Positions 28,008-37,584 are shown, counted from the stretch's first letter. The stretch: DNA of 64,000 bases from Streptomyces pactum (GCF_002005225.1 NZ_CP019724.1:6576001-6640000), one strand, 5' to 3'. Made by a program: numbers and translations. The notes: a model not told the origin generated them from the letters alone.

Positions 28008-29546
28008 TTACCAGGTCACCGCGTCCAGCGCGTCGGCCATGCCCCAGCCGTAGAAGCCGTTGCGGTTCTTCGAGCCCTCGCACACCGCGTCGACCTTGCC
28101 GTCGCCGTCGATGTCGTACGGCTTGGTGCACGGCGTGGCGTCGGCCTGGGCGTACAGCAGGGCCTTGACCATGGCCGGGGAGGCGTACGGGTGCGTCGAC
28201 TTGATCAGGGCGGCGACGCCCGCGACGTGCGGCGACGCCATCGACGTACCGGCCATGTAGCCCCACTTGCCACCGGGCAGCGTGCCCAGGATCAGTCCGC
28301 TGGTCGCGGGCGGCTCCGGCTTCTGGTAGGCCGTCGAGTCGCCGCCGGGCGCGGCGATGTCGATGACGCCGAGTCCGTGGTTGGAGAAGGACGACTTGAG
28401 GTCCTTGGCGCCGGTCGACGCGACCGTCACGACACCCGGCAACTGGGTCGGGATGTCGAGGCACTCGGACGGGTCGATCACCCGGTCCGAGGGCGTGGAG
28501 TCGTTCGGGGAGACCGGGTCGGTGATCTCGTCGGCCGCCAGGTCGTAGTTCTCGTTGCCTGCCGCGGCGACGTTGACCGCGCCCTTGCGCTCCGCGTACC
28601 GCGAGGCCCGGGTGACCGCCTCCAGGAGCGCCTTCTGGTCCGGGTCGTCCTTGCAGTTGAAGTACCAGGGATCGGTGTAATAGCTGTTGTTGGTCACGTC
28701 GACGCCGTGCTCGGCCGCCCACATGAAGCTGCAGACCACGGCCTCGGTGTAGAAGAAGCCGTCGGGGTTGGACACCTTGATGCCGGCGACCTTCACCCCG
28801 GGCGCCACGCCGGTCATGCCGACGCCGTTCTTGGCGGCGGCGATCTCCCCGGCCACGTGCGTGCCGTGCGGGCTCTCCGCCGCGCTCGGCCGCCAGGCGC
28901 CGTCGGTGGTGTCCGGCTTGCCCGAGACGCAGTTGACGGAGGCGTCCCGGTCGAAGTTCGGGGCGATGTCCGGGTGGGTGTCGTCCACACCGGTGTCGAT
29001 GACCGCGACCGTGACCTTGCTGCTGCCCAGCGACTTCTCGTGCGCCTGGTCCGCCTTGATGGCGGGCAGGTCCCACTGGAGGGGCTGCAGCGGGTCCTGC
29101 CCCTCGGCCGCCTGGGCGGCGGCGATCTCCCGGCTGCTGAGCACCTTCGGCGCGCCGGTGTCGGTCGTGGCGGCCGAGGGCAGCGGCGCGGTGCGGGTGG
29201 CACCGGCCGACTGCACGCCGTGCACCTTGCGGACGTTCTTGGCGAAGTCCGGGTCCGAGGAGTGGACGACGATCACGCCGATCCGGTCGTACGACGTCAC
29301 GATCGCGCCGCCCGCCTTGGCTATCGCCCGCTTCACGTGCGCCGAAGGGCGGTGCCCGGGGCGGACGTTGACGACGTAGCTGAGCGAGGACGCCGAGTCG
29401 GCCGAGACGGCGGGGGCGGCCTGAGCGGCCCCCGAGGCCTCCGCGGCGGAGGCCGGGACGCCCGGCAGGAAGGCGAGGGACGCTGCCACGGCCATGCCGG
29501 CCGGGATCGCCAGGGCACGACGGTGACGCGGGTGGGGCGCTGTCAT
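28008..29546 (-). CDS. Secreted S8 family (subtilisin-like) serine protease, copy A
   Basis: A 512-residue exported preproprotease. The signal peptide spans about residues 1-34 (RRALAIPAGMAVAASLAFLP, then ASA). Residues 50-130 form an inhibitor-I9-like propeptide (SLSYVVNVRPGHRPSAHVKR). Catalytic residues lie in VAVIDTGVDDTHPD (Asp), ESPHGTHVAGEIAAAKNG (His) and MAGTSMASPHVAGVAALI (Ser). The domain ends soon after with four Cys and a GDGK stretch and no extra C-terminal module. ATG 29546 is chosen for its signal peptide. Its closest relative is the next gene upstream, and a 9-bp minisatellite lies between them. Confidence 0.93.
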   Translation of the reverse strand: MTAPHPRHRRALAIPAGMAVAASLAFLPGVPASAAEASGAAQAAPAVSADSASSLSYVVNVRPGHRPSAHVKRAIAKAGGAIVTSYDRIGVIVVHSSDPDFAKNVRKVHGVQSAGATRTAPLPSAATTDTGAPKVLSSREIAAAQAAEGQDPLQPLQWDLPAIKADQAHEKSLGSSKVTVAVIDTGVDDTHPDIAPNFDRDASVNCVSGKPDTTDGAWRPSAAESPHGTHVAGEIAAAKNGVGMTGVAPGVKVAGIKVSNPDGFFYTEAVVCSFMWAAEHGVDVTNNSYYTDPWYFNCKDDPDQKALLEAVTRASRYAERKGAVNVAAAGNENYDLAADEITDPVSPNDSTPSDRVIDPSECLDIPTQLPGVVTVASTGAKDLKSSFSNHGLGVIDIAAPGGDSTAYQKPEPPATSGLILGTLPGGKWGYMAGTSMASPHVAGVAALIKSTHPYASPAMVKALLYAQADATPCTKPYDIDGDGKVDAVCEGSKNRNGFYGWGMADALDAVTW

Positions 29547-29563
29547 GTGCGATGTCTCCAGTT

Positions 29564-29690
29564 GGTTCGAGTGGTTCCAGCGGTGAGTGGACCGAGTGGT
29601 TCCAGCGGTTCCAGTGGTTCCAGTGGTTCCAGCGGTTCCAGCGGTGAGTGGTCGGAGTGGTTCGAGTGGTTCGAGCGGTCCGAGGGCTTC
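29564..29690. repeat. 9-bp minisatellite between the two subtilase genes
   Basis: Units of the form GGTTC(C/G)AG(C/T) are repeated about a dozen times, interrupted twice by a related segment GGTGAGTGGNCNGAGT. The period is three codons. The array sits in the leader of subtilase A and just after the stop of subtilase B. Confidence 0.88.
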
Positions 29691-29728
29691 GGGAAAGGAG
29701 GAGCGGCGTCCGGAGCCGGACGTGCCGG

Positions 29729-31303
29729 TCACTTCACCGCGCGCAGGGCGTTGACGACGCCGAAGCCGTAGAAGCCGTTGTTCCGCTCGCCGCCCTCGCA
29801 CGTGGCGTCCTGCGCCCCGTCGCCGTCCTGGTCGTAGGAGGCGGGGCAACCCGGGTTGTCCGCCTGGGCCTTCAGCAGTGCCTGGAGCATCGCCGGGGAG
29901 GCGTGCCGGTACTTCGACTTCAGCAGCGCGGCGACGCCCGCGGCGTGCGGCGAGGCCATCGAGGTGCCCTGGAGCCAGGCGTACTCGTTGTTCGGCATGG
30001 TCGACAGGATGCGGCCGTTCTTCGACGGCGTGTCCGGGATCTGGTAGCGCCCGTCGCCGCCCGGCGCCGCGACGTCGACCACACCCTTGCCGTACGAGGA
30101 GTAGTAGGACTTCTCCTCGTCGACGCCCGTGGCGCTGACGGTGACGATGCCCGGTAGCTGGGTCGGCACGTCGAAGCACTCGTGCGGGTCGATGGTCCGC
30201 GTCACCGGCGTGGAGTCGTCGGGGCTGGAGTCGTCGACGATCGCGTCGGAGTCCAGGTCGTGGTTGGAGTTGCCGGCGGAGGCGAGGTGCAGGGTGCCCT
30301 TGCGCTGGGCGTACAACTGGGCCCGGTTGACCGCGTCGACGATCGCGCGCTGGTCCGGGTCGTCCATGCAGTTGTACAGCCAGGGGTCCACGTAGTAGCT
30401 GTTGTTCGTGATCTCCACGCCGTGGTCGGCGGCGAACATGAACGCGCACACGACGTTCTCCGGGTAGAAGAGCCCGTTGTCCGGGTCGCTCACCTTGATG
30501 CTCGACACCTTCACGCCCGGCGCGACGCCCGCGACGCCGATGCCGTTGCGGGCGGCGGCTATCTCCCCGGCCACGTGGGTGCCGTGGTAGTCGTCGGCGG
30601 TGTACGGCCGCCAGGCGCCCTCGCTGGTGTCCGCCTTGCCGCCGACGCAGTTGGCGGACTGCGAGGCGGAGAAGTTCGGGGCGAGGTCGGGGTGGGTGTC
30701 GTCGACGCCGGTGTCGATCACGGCGACGGTGACCCGGGAGCTGCCCGGATTGATCTCCGCGGCCCGGTCGGCGCCGATCGCGCGCAGGTCCCACTGGTCC
30801 GCTTCCAGCGGTTCGCCGGCCCCCGCCGCCTCGGACGCCTTCGCGGTCCGCGCGGCCTGCTCGGCGGAGAGCATCTCGGCGGCGCCCTGGTCCGTCGTGC
30901 CGGCGGCGGTCAGCGGCGCGGTACGGGTCGCGCCCGCCGATCGCACCCCGCGCGCCTCGCGTATCCGCTCACCGAACTCCGGGTTCGACGAGTGGACGAC
31001 GATCACGCCGATCTTCCGGTACGTGGTGACGACACTGCCGCCGGCCTCGGCTATCGCCCGCTGCACCGACGCGATCGTGCGGTGGTCCGTCCTCGTGTTG
31101 ACGACGTAGGCCAGGCGGGGCGCGTCCGCGGCCCCGCCGGCCCGTGCCGCTTCCTGGGCGGAGTCCGCGCGAGGGGCGGCCGAGGCGGCCGCCGGCAGGA
31201 AGCCCAGCGACGCGGTCAGCGACAGGACGACGGGTACGGCGAGGGCGAGCCGCCGTCTGGAGCGCGGGGACCGCGACGAACGCGGCGCGTGCAGATGATC
31301 CAT
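29729..31303 (-). CDS. Secreted S8 family (subtilisin-like) serine protease, copy B
   Basis: A 524-residue paralogue of the adjacent protease. ATG 31303 follows GGAG. The signal peptide covers about residues 1-43 (RRRLALAVPVVLSLTASLGF, then ASA). A propeptide carries LAYVVNTRTDHRTIASVQRA. Catalytic motifs are VAVIDTGVDDTHPDLAPNF, DYHGTHVAGEIAAARNG and QGTSMASPHAAGVAALL. The Cys pattern (NCVGGK, NCMDDPDQ, CFDVPTQLPG) matches copy A. The tandem arrangement points to gene duplication. A 9-bp inverted repeat (31333-31341 with 31354-31362) lies in its leader. Confidence 0.93.
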   Translation of the reverse strand: MDHLHAPRSSRSPRSRRRLALAVPVVLSLTASLGFLPAAASAAPRADSAQEAARAGGAADAPRLAYVVNTRTDHRTIASVQRAIAEAGGSVVTTYRKIGVIVVHSSNPEFGERIREARGVRSAGATRTAPLTAAGTTDQGAAEMLSAEQAARTAKASEAAGAGEPLEADQWDLRAIGADRAAEINPGSSRVTVAVIDTGVDDTHPDLAPNFSASQSANCVGGKADTSEGAWRPYTADDYHGTHVAGEIAAARNGIGVAGVAPGVKVSSIKVSDPDNGLFYPENVVCAFMFAADHGVEITNNSYYVDPWLYNCMDDPDQRAIVDAVNRAQLYAQRKGTLHLASAGNSNHDLDSDAIVDDSSPDDSTPVTRTIDPHECFDVPTQLPGIVTVSATGVDEEKSYYSSYGKGVVDVAAPGGDGRYQIPDTPSKNGRILSTMPNNEYAWLQGTSMASPHAAGVAALLKSKYRHASPAMLQALLKAQADNPGCPASYDQDGDGAQDATCEGGERNNGFYGFGVVNALRAVK

Positions 31304-31568
31304 GGGGTCTCCACATCATCCGGAACCGAGATCTGCCCGACTCACAGGTGGTGGTCGGGCAGGTACATGACGGAGTGGTGCAGGGCGAAGCTATCCCCCG
31401 CACTCCCTGGCCAGCAATGACCCGCCACGGGTGACTTCGGAAAGTGCCCCGGGAGTTGAACCGGTGCCCGCGAGGCGCCGTGTCGTTGGACAGGGAGCCC
31501 GAGCCCGATCAGCCCCCTGTGAGAACACCGAGGTCCAAGCCGTCATGTCCGTAGTACGAGGAGACTCC

Positions 31569-31925
31569 GTGGCCACCGACGCACCGCCCCCCTCGAAAGA
31601 GGAACGCCCACTTCCGTCCGCCGAGGAGTTCTCCGAAGTGCAGCAGAGCGCTGAGTTCGCCGAACTGCGCCGCTCCTTCCGCTCCTTCGCCTTCCCGCTG
31701 ACGATCGCCTTCGTGTCCTGGTACCTGCTGTACGTGCTGCTGTCGAACTACGCCGGCGGCTTCATGGGCACCAAGCTGTTCGGCAACATCAACGTCGCCT
31801 TCGTCTTCGGCATCGCCCAGTTCGTCACCACGTTCCTCATCGCCTGGTGGTACTCGCGGTACGCCGCCGCGAAGCTCGACCCCAAGGCGGAGGCCATCAA
31901 GTCCCGGATGGAGGGCGGCGCATGA
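31569..31925 (+). CDS. DUF485 family membrane protein
   Basis: A 118-residue protein with two transmembrane segments: SFAFPLTIAFVSWYLLYVLL (about 44-63) and INVAFVFGIAQFVTTFLIAWW (about 77-97), followed by YSRYAAAKLDPKAEAIKSRM. This is the DUF485 signature. GTG 31569 has GGAGA close upstream; ATG 31545 is an alternative adding eight residues. Its stop overlaps the symporter ATG. DUF485 proteins regularly pair with acetate-type sodium/solute symporters as small partner subunits. Confidence 0.9.
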   Translation: MATDAPPPSKEERPLPSAEEFSEVQQSAEFAELRRSFRSFAFPLTIAFVSWYLLYVLLSNYAGGFMGTKLFGNINVAFVFGIAQFVTTFLIAWWYSRYAAAKLDPKAEAIKSRMEGGA

Positions 31926-33556
31926 GCCCCGCACAGACTGTTCTCGCCGCCGAGCTCGCCGCCAACGAGGCCAGCGAGCACCGCCCGCTGATCATCACGC
32001 TCTTCGCCCTCTTCGTCCTCGCGACGCTCGGCATCACCGTCTGGGCGGGCCGCCAGACCAAGGACGCCGCCGACTTCTACGCGGGCGGCCGCCAGTTCAG
32101 CGCCTTCCAGAACGGACTCGCCGTCTCCGGCGACTACATGTCGGCCGCGTCCTTCCTCGGCATCGCCGGCGCCATCGCCCTCTTCGGCTACGACGGCTTC
32201 CTCTACTCCATCGGCTTCCTGGTCGCCTGGCTGGTCGCCCTGCTGCTGGTGGCCGAGCCGCTGCGGAACTCCGGCCGCTACACGATGGGCGACGTCCTCG
32301 CGTACCGGATGCGCCAGCGTCCCGTGCGCACGGCCGCCGGCACCTCCACGATCGTCGTGTCGATCTTCTACCTGCTGGCCCAGATGGCGGGCGCGGGCAT
32401 CCTCGTCTCGCTGCTGCTCGGCATCACCTCCGACGCGGGCAAGATCCTGATCGTCGCCCTCGTCGGTCTCCTGATGATCGTGTACGTCTCCATCGGCGGC
32501 ATGAAGGGCACCACCTGGGTCCAGATGGTCAAGGCCGTGCTGCTGATCGGCGGCACCATCCTGATCACCTTCCTGGTGCTGCTGAAGTTCAACTTCAACA
32601 TCTCCGACCTGCTGGGCACGGCGGCCGAGAACAGCGGCAAGGGCGCCGCCTTCCTGGAGCCCGGCCTCCAGTACGGCGCCAGCGGCACCACCAAGCTCGA
32701 CTTCATCTCCCTGGGCATCGCCCTGGTGCTCGGCACGGCCGGCCTGCCGCACATCCTGATCCGCTTCTACACGGTGCCCAACGCCAAGGCCGCCCGTAAG
32801 TCCGTGAACTGGGCGATCGGCATCATCGGCGCCTTCTACCTGATGACCATCGCGCTCGGTTTCGGCGCCGCCGCGCTGGTCGGGCAGAAAGAGATCATCG
32901 CGTCCAACCCCTCCGGCAACACGGCCGCACCGCTGCTCGCCCTGCACGTGGGCGGCGTCGACTCGGCCTGGGGCGCGATCCTGCTCGCCACGATCTCGGC
33001 GGTGGCCTTCGCGACCATCCTCGCCGTGGTCGCCGGCCTCACCCTCGCCTCGTCCTCGTCCTTCGCGCACGACATCTACGCCAACGTCATCCGCAAGGGC
33101 AAGGCCACCGAGAAGGAGGAGATGCGGGCGGCCCGCTGGGCGACCGTCCTCATCGGCATCGTCTCCATCGCGCTCGGTGCCCTCGCCCGGGACCTGAACG
33201 TGGCGGGCCTGGTCGCCCTGGCCTTCGCGGTCGCCGCGTCCGCCAACCTCCCGACCATCCTGTACAGCCTCTTCTGGAAGCGGTTCACCACCCAGGGCGC
33301 CCTGTGGTCGATCTACGGCGGCCTGATCGTCGCCGTCGGCCTCGTGCTGTTCTCGCCGGTGGTCTCCGGCGACCCGAAGGCGATGTTCCCGGACGTCGAC
33401 TTCGCCTGGTTCCCGCTGAAGAACCCGGGCATCATCTCCATCCCGTTCGGCTTCCTCATGGGCTGGCTCGGCACGGTCCTGTCGAAGGAGGAGCCCAACG
33501 TGAAGAAGTACGCGGAACTGGAGGTCCGGTCCCTGACCGGCACCGGAGCGCACTGA
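31922..33556 (+). CDS. Sodium/solute symporter, cation-acetate (ActP)/monocarboxylate type
   Basis: A 544-residue permease of the SSS family with about thirteen hydrophobic segments. Motifs include FYAGGRQFSAFQNGLAVSGDYMSAASFLG, YTMGDVLAYRMRQRPVRT, VYVSIGGMKGTTWVQMVKA and GTAGLPHILIRFYTVPNAKAAR, all typical of ActP/MctP transporters for acetate, pyruvate or similar short acids. The ATG at 31922 overlaps the DUF485 stop (ATGA), indicating coupled translation. A strong hairpin follows at 33601. The exact substrate is unknown. Confidence 0.92.
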   Translation: MSPAQTVLAAELAANEASEHRPLIITLFALFVLATLGITVWAGRQTKDAADFYAGGRQFSAFQNGLAVSGDYMSAASFLGIAGAIALFGYDGFLYSIGFLVAWLVALLLVAEPLRNSGRYTMGDVLAYRMRQRPVRTAAGTSTIVVSIFYLLAQMAGAGILVSLLLGITSDAGKILIVALVGLLMIVYVSIGGMKGTTWVQMVKAVLLIGGTILITFLVLLKFNFNISDLLGTAAENSGKGAAFLEPGLQYGASGTTKLDFISLGIALVLGTAGLPHILIRFYTVPNAKAARKSVNWAIGIIGAFYLMTIALGFGAAALVGQKEIIASNPSGNTAAPLLALHVGGVDSAWGAILLATISAVAFATILAVVAGLTLASSSSFAHDIYANVIRKGKATEKEEMRAARWATVLIGIVSIALGALARDLNVAGLVALAFAVAASANLPTILYSLFWKRFTTQGALWSIYGGLIVAVGLVLFSPVVSGDPKAMFPDVDFAWFPLKNPGIISIPFGFLMGWLGTVLSKEEPNVKKYAELEVRSLTGTGAH

Positions 33557-33600
33557 GCCACGCGCCGGACCATACCGGGGCCACCCGCTGAGGCCCCCGC

Positions 33601-33639
33601 GACGCGGCCGCTCGTAGATCCCTACGACGCGGCCGCGTC
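33601..33639 (+). terminator. Hairpin terminator after the symporter
   Basis: GACGCGGCCGC (33601-33611) pairs with GCGGCCGCGTC (33629-33639). The loop itself contains a CGTAG/CTACG pair, making an extended stem 45 bases beyond the symporter stop. Confidence 0.8.
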
Positions 33640-33746
33640 GCCCGTCGTGGGATCGGGCCGCTGTCGATGTCGGTCCGGTCACGTAGGCTCGCAGGTGTCG
33701 GAGGAGAGAAGTGCTCCACCGATCCGCGTCGAGGGAGGGGGCCCAC

Positions 33747-34736
33747 GTGCTCATCGACACCTACGGCCGAGTGGCCACCGACCTGAGGGTCTCGCTCACC
33801 GACCGTTGCAACCTGCGCTGCACCTACTGCATGCCCGAAGAGGGTCTCCAGTGGCTAGCCAAGCCCGACCTGCTCACGGACGACGAGATCGTCCGCCTCA
33901 TCGGCATCGCCGTCACCTCGCTCGGCATCGAGGAGGTCCGCTTCACCGGCGGCGAGCCCCTGCTGCGCCCCGGCCTGGCCGGCATCGTCGAGCGCGTCGC
34001 CGCCCTGGAGCCGCGCCCCCAGATGTCCCTCACGACCAACGGCATCGGCCTCAGGCGCACGGCACCGGCCCTGAAGGCCGCGGGCCTGGACCGGGTCAAC
34101 GTCTCGCTGGACACCCTCCGCCCGGACGTGTTCAAGACCCTCACCCGCCGGGACCGCCACAAGGACGTCCTGGAAGGCCTGGAGGCCGCCCGCGAGGCCG
34201 GACTGACCCCGGTGAAGGTCAACTCCGTCCTGATGCCGGAGCTCAACGACGACGAGGCACCCGACCTCCTGGCCTGGGCCGTCGAGCACGACTACGAGCT
34301 TCGCTTCATCGAGCAGATGCCGCTGGACGCCCAGCACGGCTGGAAGCGCGAGGGCATGGTCACCGCCGGTGACATCCTGGCCTCCCTGCGCACCCGCTTC
34401 GAGCTGACCGCCGAGGGCTCCGAGGAGCGCGGCTCGGCCCCCGCCGAGCGCTGGCTCGTGGACGGCGGCCCGCACCGCGTCGGCGTCATCGCCTCCGTCA
34501 CCCGCCCGTTCTGCTCGGCCTGCGACCGCACCCGCCTGACCGCCGACGGTCAGGTGCGCACCTGCCTGTTCGCCCGCGAGGAGACCGACCTGCGCGCCGC
34601 CCTGCGCTCCGACGCCCCCGACGAGGAGATCGCGCGCATCTGGCGGCTGGCCATGTGGGGCAAGAAGGCCGGCGCCGGCCTCGACGACCCGGCCTTCGTC
34701 CAGCCGGACCGGCCGATGTCGGCGATCGGCGGCTAG
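33747..34736 (+). CDS. moaA: GTP 3',8-cyclase MoaA
   Basis: A radical-SAM enzyme that with MoaC converts GTP to cyclic pyranopterin monophosphate in molybdenum cofactor synthesis. It has 329 residues. The N-terminal cluster motif is DRCNLRCTYCMPEEG (CxxxCxxC form), with FTGGEPLLRP for SAM binding. The C-terminal cluster uses CSACDRTRLTADGQVRTC. It ends MSAIGG, keeping the conserved C-terminal Gly-Gly needed for activity. GTG 33747 follows GGAGGGGG and matches the family start; ATG 33711 is longer without support. No other moa gene is in the window. Confidence 0.95.
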   Translation: MLIDTYGRVATDLRVSLTDRCNLRCTYCMPEEGLQWLAKPDLLTDDEIVRLIGIAVTSLGIEEVRFTGGEPLLRPGLAGIVERVAALEPRPQMSLTTNGIGLRRTAPALKAAGLDRVNVSLDTLRPDVFKTLTRRDRHKDVLEGLEAAREAGLTPVKVNSVLMPELNDDEAPDLLAWAVEHDYELRFIEQMPLDAQHGWKREGMVTAGDILASLRTRFELTAEGSEERGSAPAERWLVDGGPHRVGVIASVTRPFCSACDRTRLTADGQVRTCLFAREETDLRAALRSDAPDEEIARIWRLAMWGKKAGAGLDDPAFVQPDRPMSAIGG

Positions 34737-34796
34737 GGCCGACGGGCCTAGCCGCCGACAGGCCCCGGCCGCCACGGCCGGCCGGGCCCGGGCGGC

Positions 34797-35018
34797 CTAG
34801 GCGTTGCCGGCGGACTCCCAGTCCGCCAGCGGGACCACGTCCTTGAGGAAACCCCGTACGCCGAGGAACTGGGACAGGTGCTCCCGGTGCTCCTCGCACG
34901 CGATCCACGTCTTGCGGCGCTCCGGCGTGTGGATCTTCGGGTTGTTCCACGCCAGCACCCACACGGCGGCGGTACGGCAGCCCTTGGCGGAGCAGATCGG
35001 GGTGGTCTCGTCACTCAC
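34797..35018 (-). CDS. Small conserved Cys/His protein, function unknown
   Basis: A 73-residue protein, GTG start at 35018, reading MSDETTPICSAKGCRTAAVW at the N-terminus. C9, C14, C41 and H44 (CSAKGC and ACEEHREHL) could bind one metal ion. The rest is soluble with several Trp. I recognise it only as a widespread actinobacterial hypothetical. It is convergent with moaA; about 200 bases of gap follow upstream with no gene visible. Confidence 0.75.
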   Translation of the reverse strand: MSDETTPICSAKGCRTAAVWVLAWNNPKIHTPERRKTWIACEEHREHLSQFLGVRGFLKDVVPLADWESAGNA

Positions 35019-35229
35019 AGGTTCGTCTCACAGGTCCACAAACAAGGCGACGCCGAGCAGCCACGGGGGGAGCTGCCCGGCGTCGGTCCGTCGCTCCGAC
35101 GGGGGATGCGGAGCGCGTACGAAGTATGTCACGGGTCACCCGCGGCCCGGCACCGGAACAACATGATTGATCTGAGGATTTCTCAGGCCTGGCGCGGAAT
35201 CGACGCCCGCTCCGGCGGGGCGTCCGCGG

Positions 35230-35628
35230 TCACGATCTGCCGCGCGGCTCGCCCGCCCCACCCGGCGCCGGGCCGGACACGACATCGTCCGGGACGGATT
35301 CCGCGGACCCGTCGTCGGCCCGCGGCGGCATGATCATCGGCGGAGTCGGCGTCGTGACGAACGTCGACGGCAACGACGGCGCGTTCTCCCGCCCGGCGTT
35401 GGCGATCACCACCGCGATGTACGGCAGGACCGCACCGAGGACCAGGGCCACGATCGCGACGTGCCGTTCCACGTTCCACAGGCAGGCCGCGAGGACCACC
35501 GACACCGTACGGACCGACATCGAGATGATGTACCGGCGCTGGCGCCCGCGCACATCCTCCTGGAGACCCGTCCGGGCCCCGGTGATCCGGAACACCTCGA
35601 CGTTGCCGCCGGTACTCTGCTTCCGCAT
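35230..35628 (-). CDS. DUF3099 family membrane protein
   Basis: A 132-residue protein from ATG 35628. The N-terminal region VFRITGARTGLQEDVRGRQRRYIISMSVRT is the recognisable DUF3099 start. Two transmembrane helices follow (about residues 40-58 and 62-80, VERHVAIVALVLGAVLPYIAVVIANA), then a Pro/Gly-rich tail. The frame is open to 35709 but only the part from 35628 resembles the family. The function is unknown. It is transcribed alone and is divergent from the GlsB-type gene. Confidence 0.8.
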   Translation of the reverse strand: MRKQSTGGNVEVFRITGARTGLQEDVRGRQRRYIISMSVRTVSVVLAACLWNVERHVAIVALVLGAVLPYIAVVIANAGRENAPSLPSTFVTTPTPPMIMPPRADDGSAESVPDDVVSGPAPGGAGEPRGRS

Positions 35629-35889
35629 CTCGTTCCACCATCCGCCCGCATCGGACTGTCCCCGCCCCGCTTTCGTCCGCGGCCGCTCGGGGACTCCGGT
35701 CCCGGACAACTCTCCACGTTACGCCGCACCTGCGCCTGCTACGAGACCGGGGCACCCCCGGGCCGCGCGCACGGCGTGCGCCGCACCGCGTAGTCGGGTA
35801 CCTCGTTAGGCCGTACCCGGCATGCGCCGTACGCGGTACGGCCGAACACTTGCGGTAATGCTCGCGTGGAGCCGTACGAGGAGGCAGTC

Positions 35890-36174
35890 ATGGGCTGGTT
35901 GTGGGCGATCATCGTCGGATTCGTGCTCGGTCTGATCGCCAAGGCGATCATTCCCGGCAAGCAGCACAGTCCCCTGTGGCTGACCACCATCTTCGGCATA
36001 CTCGGCGCCATCGCGGGCAACGCCGTCGCGCGCGGCGTCGGAGTCGAGTCGACCTCCGGCATCGACTGGTGGCGGCACCTGTTCCAGTTGGTGGCCGCGG
36101 TCATCATCGTCGCCGTCGGTGACGCGATCTACATGTCGGTGCGCGGTAAGAGGAAGATGCGCGAGCGGGCCTGA
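35890..36174 (+). CDS. GlsB/YeaQ/YmgE family stress membrane protein
   Basis: A 94-residue protein with three hydrophobic segments: WLWAIIVGFVLGLIAKAIIPG, LTTIFGILGAIAGNAVARG and LVAAVIIVAVGDAIYM. GLIAKxIxPG with GILGAIxG is the signature of the transglycosylase-associated (GlsB/YeaQ) family. ATG 35890 follows GAGGAGG. Members are often induced by stress, but their molecular role is unclear. A shared hairpin separates it from convergent tyrS. Confidence 0.9.
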   Translation: MGWLWAIIVGFVLGLIAKAIIPGKQHSPLWLTTIFGILGAIAGNAVARGVGVESTSGIDWWRHLFQLVAAVIIVAVGDAIYMSVRGKRKMRERA

Positions 36175-36200
36175 CCGCCCTCCCGGACCCGCACGGCGAA

Positions 36201-36241
36201 GGGGCGGTCCCCGGTGGCCGTGAGGCACCGGGGACCACCCC
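36201..36241. terminator. Bidirectional hairpin between the GlsB-type gene and tyrS
   Basis: A 16-bp stem with one mismatch (36201-36216 with 36226-36241) between convergent genes; it can serve both strands. Confidence 0.8.
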
Positions 36242-36253
36242 TCGTACGCGCGC

Positions 36254-37522
36254 TCAGGCGCCGGTGACCTCCACCGCGGCCAGGTTCTTCTTGCCGCGGC
36301 GCAGCACCAGCCAGCGCCCGTGCAGCAGGTCGGTCTCGGCGGGGACCGCGTCCTCGCCGGTCACCTTGGCGTTGTTCACGTAGGCGCCGCCCTCCCTGAC
36401 CGTGCGGCGCGCGGCCGACTTGCTGGCGACCAGGCCGACCTCGGCGAACAGGTCCACGACCGGGCCCAGCCCGGCGACCTTGACGTGCGGCAGCTCGGAG
36501 AGGGCCGCGGCCAGCGTCCGGTCGTCCAGCTCCGTCAGGTCACCCTGGCCGAAGAGGGCCTTGGACGCGGCGATCACGGCGGCCGTCTGATCGGCGCCGT
36601 GCACCAGCGTCGTCAGCTCCTCGGCCAGCGCGCGCTGGGCGGCCCGGGCCTGCGGACGCTCCTCGGTCTGCCGCTCCAGCTCCTCCAGCTCCTCGCGGGA
36701 CCGGAAGGACAGGATGCGCAGGTACTTGGAGATGTCCCGGTCGTCCGCGTTCAGCCAGAACTGGTAGAACGCGTACGGCGTGGTCATCTCCGGGTCCAGC
36801 CAGACGGCGCCGCCCTCGGTCTTGCCGAACTTGGTGCCGTCCGCCTTCGTCATCAGCGGCGTCGCGTAGGCGTGCACGGTGGCGTCCGGCTCCAGCCGGT
36901 GCAGCAGGTCCAGGCCGGCCGTGAGGTTGCCCCACTGGTCGCTGCCACCGCCCTGGAGCGTGCAGCCGTACCTCCGGTAGAGCTGGAGGAAGTCCATGGC
37001 CTGCAGCAACTGGTAGCTGAACTCCGTGTAGCTGATGCCTTCGGAGGACTCCAACCGCCGGGCGACGGAGTCCTTGGTCAGCATCTTGTTGACCCGGAAG
37101 TGCTTGCCGACGTCCCGCAGGAACTCGATCGCGGAGAGCCCCTCGGTCCAGTCGAGGTTGTTGACCAGCACGGCCGCGTTCTCACCCTCGAAGGACAGGA
37201 ACGGCTCGATCTGGCCGCGCAGCCGCTGGACCCAGCCCGCGACGGTCTCCGGCGAGTTCAGCGTCCGCTCGGCGGTCGGGCGCGGGTCGCCGATCTGGCC
37301 CGTGGCCCCGCCGACCAGCGCCAGCGGCCGGTGACCGGCCTGCTGGAGCCGGCGCACGGTGAGCACCTGCACCAGGTGCCCGACGTGCAGGGACGGCGCG
37401 GTCGGGTCGAAACCGCAATAGAACGTGACGGGACCGTCCGCGAGAGCCTTGCGCAAAGCGTCCTCGTCGGTGGACTGGGCGAACAGCCCGCGCCACTGCA
37501 GCTCGTCGACGATGTCCGTCAC
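36254..37522 (-). CDS. tyrS: Tyrosyl-tRNA synthetase
   Basis: A class I synthetase charging tRNA-Tyr, 422 residues. Catalytic motifs: [13 protein letters not shown] (HIGH-like, about residues 42-54), [36 protein letters not shown], and the KMSKS-equivalent KFGKTEGG. An S4-type RNA-binding domain closes the protein ([18 protein letters not shown]). GTG start at 37522 gives the standard N-terminus [13 protein letters not shown]. It is a single gene with its own leader; 62 bases separate it from the upstream pmbA stop. Confidence 0.95.
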   Translation of the reverse strand: MTDIVDELQWRGLFAQSTDEDALRKALADGPVTFYCGFDPTAPSLHVGHLVQVLTVRRLQQAGHRPLALVGGATGQIGDPRPTAERTLNSPETVAGWVQRLRGQIEPFLSFEGENAAVLVNNLDWTEGLSAIEFLRDVGKHFRVNKMLTKDSVARRLESSEGISYTEFSYQLLQAMDFLQLYRRYGCTLQGGGSDQWGNLTAGLDLLHRLEPDATVHAYATPLMTKADGTKFGKTEGGAVWLDPEMTTPYAFYQFWLNADDRDISKYLRILSFRSREELEELERQTEERPQARAAQRALAEELTTLVHGADQTAAVIAASKALFGQGDLTELDDRTLAAALSELPHVKVAGLGPVVDLFAEVGLVASKSAARRTVREGGAYVNNAKVTGEDAVPAETDLLHGRWLVLRRGKKNLAAVEVTGA

Positions 37523-37584
37523 GGTTCTCGTGTCTCCTACGTACTCATGATCTTCGGGCAGTCGGGTGACAGCCGACTACGAGG

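Noticed and set aside
31430..31510. tRNA-like text (GGAGTTGAACCGGTGCCCGC) before the DUF485 gene
   Set aside because: No cloverleaf with acceptor and anticodon stems can be formed; no tRNA gene was found anywhere in the window.
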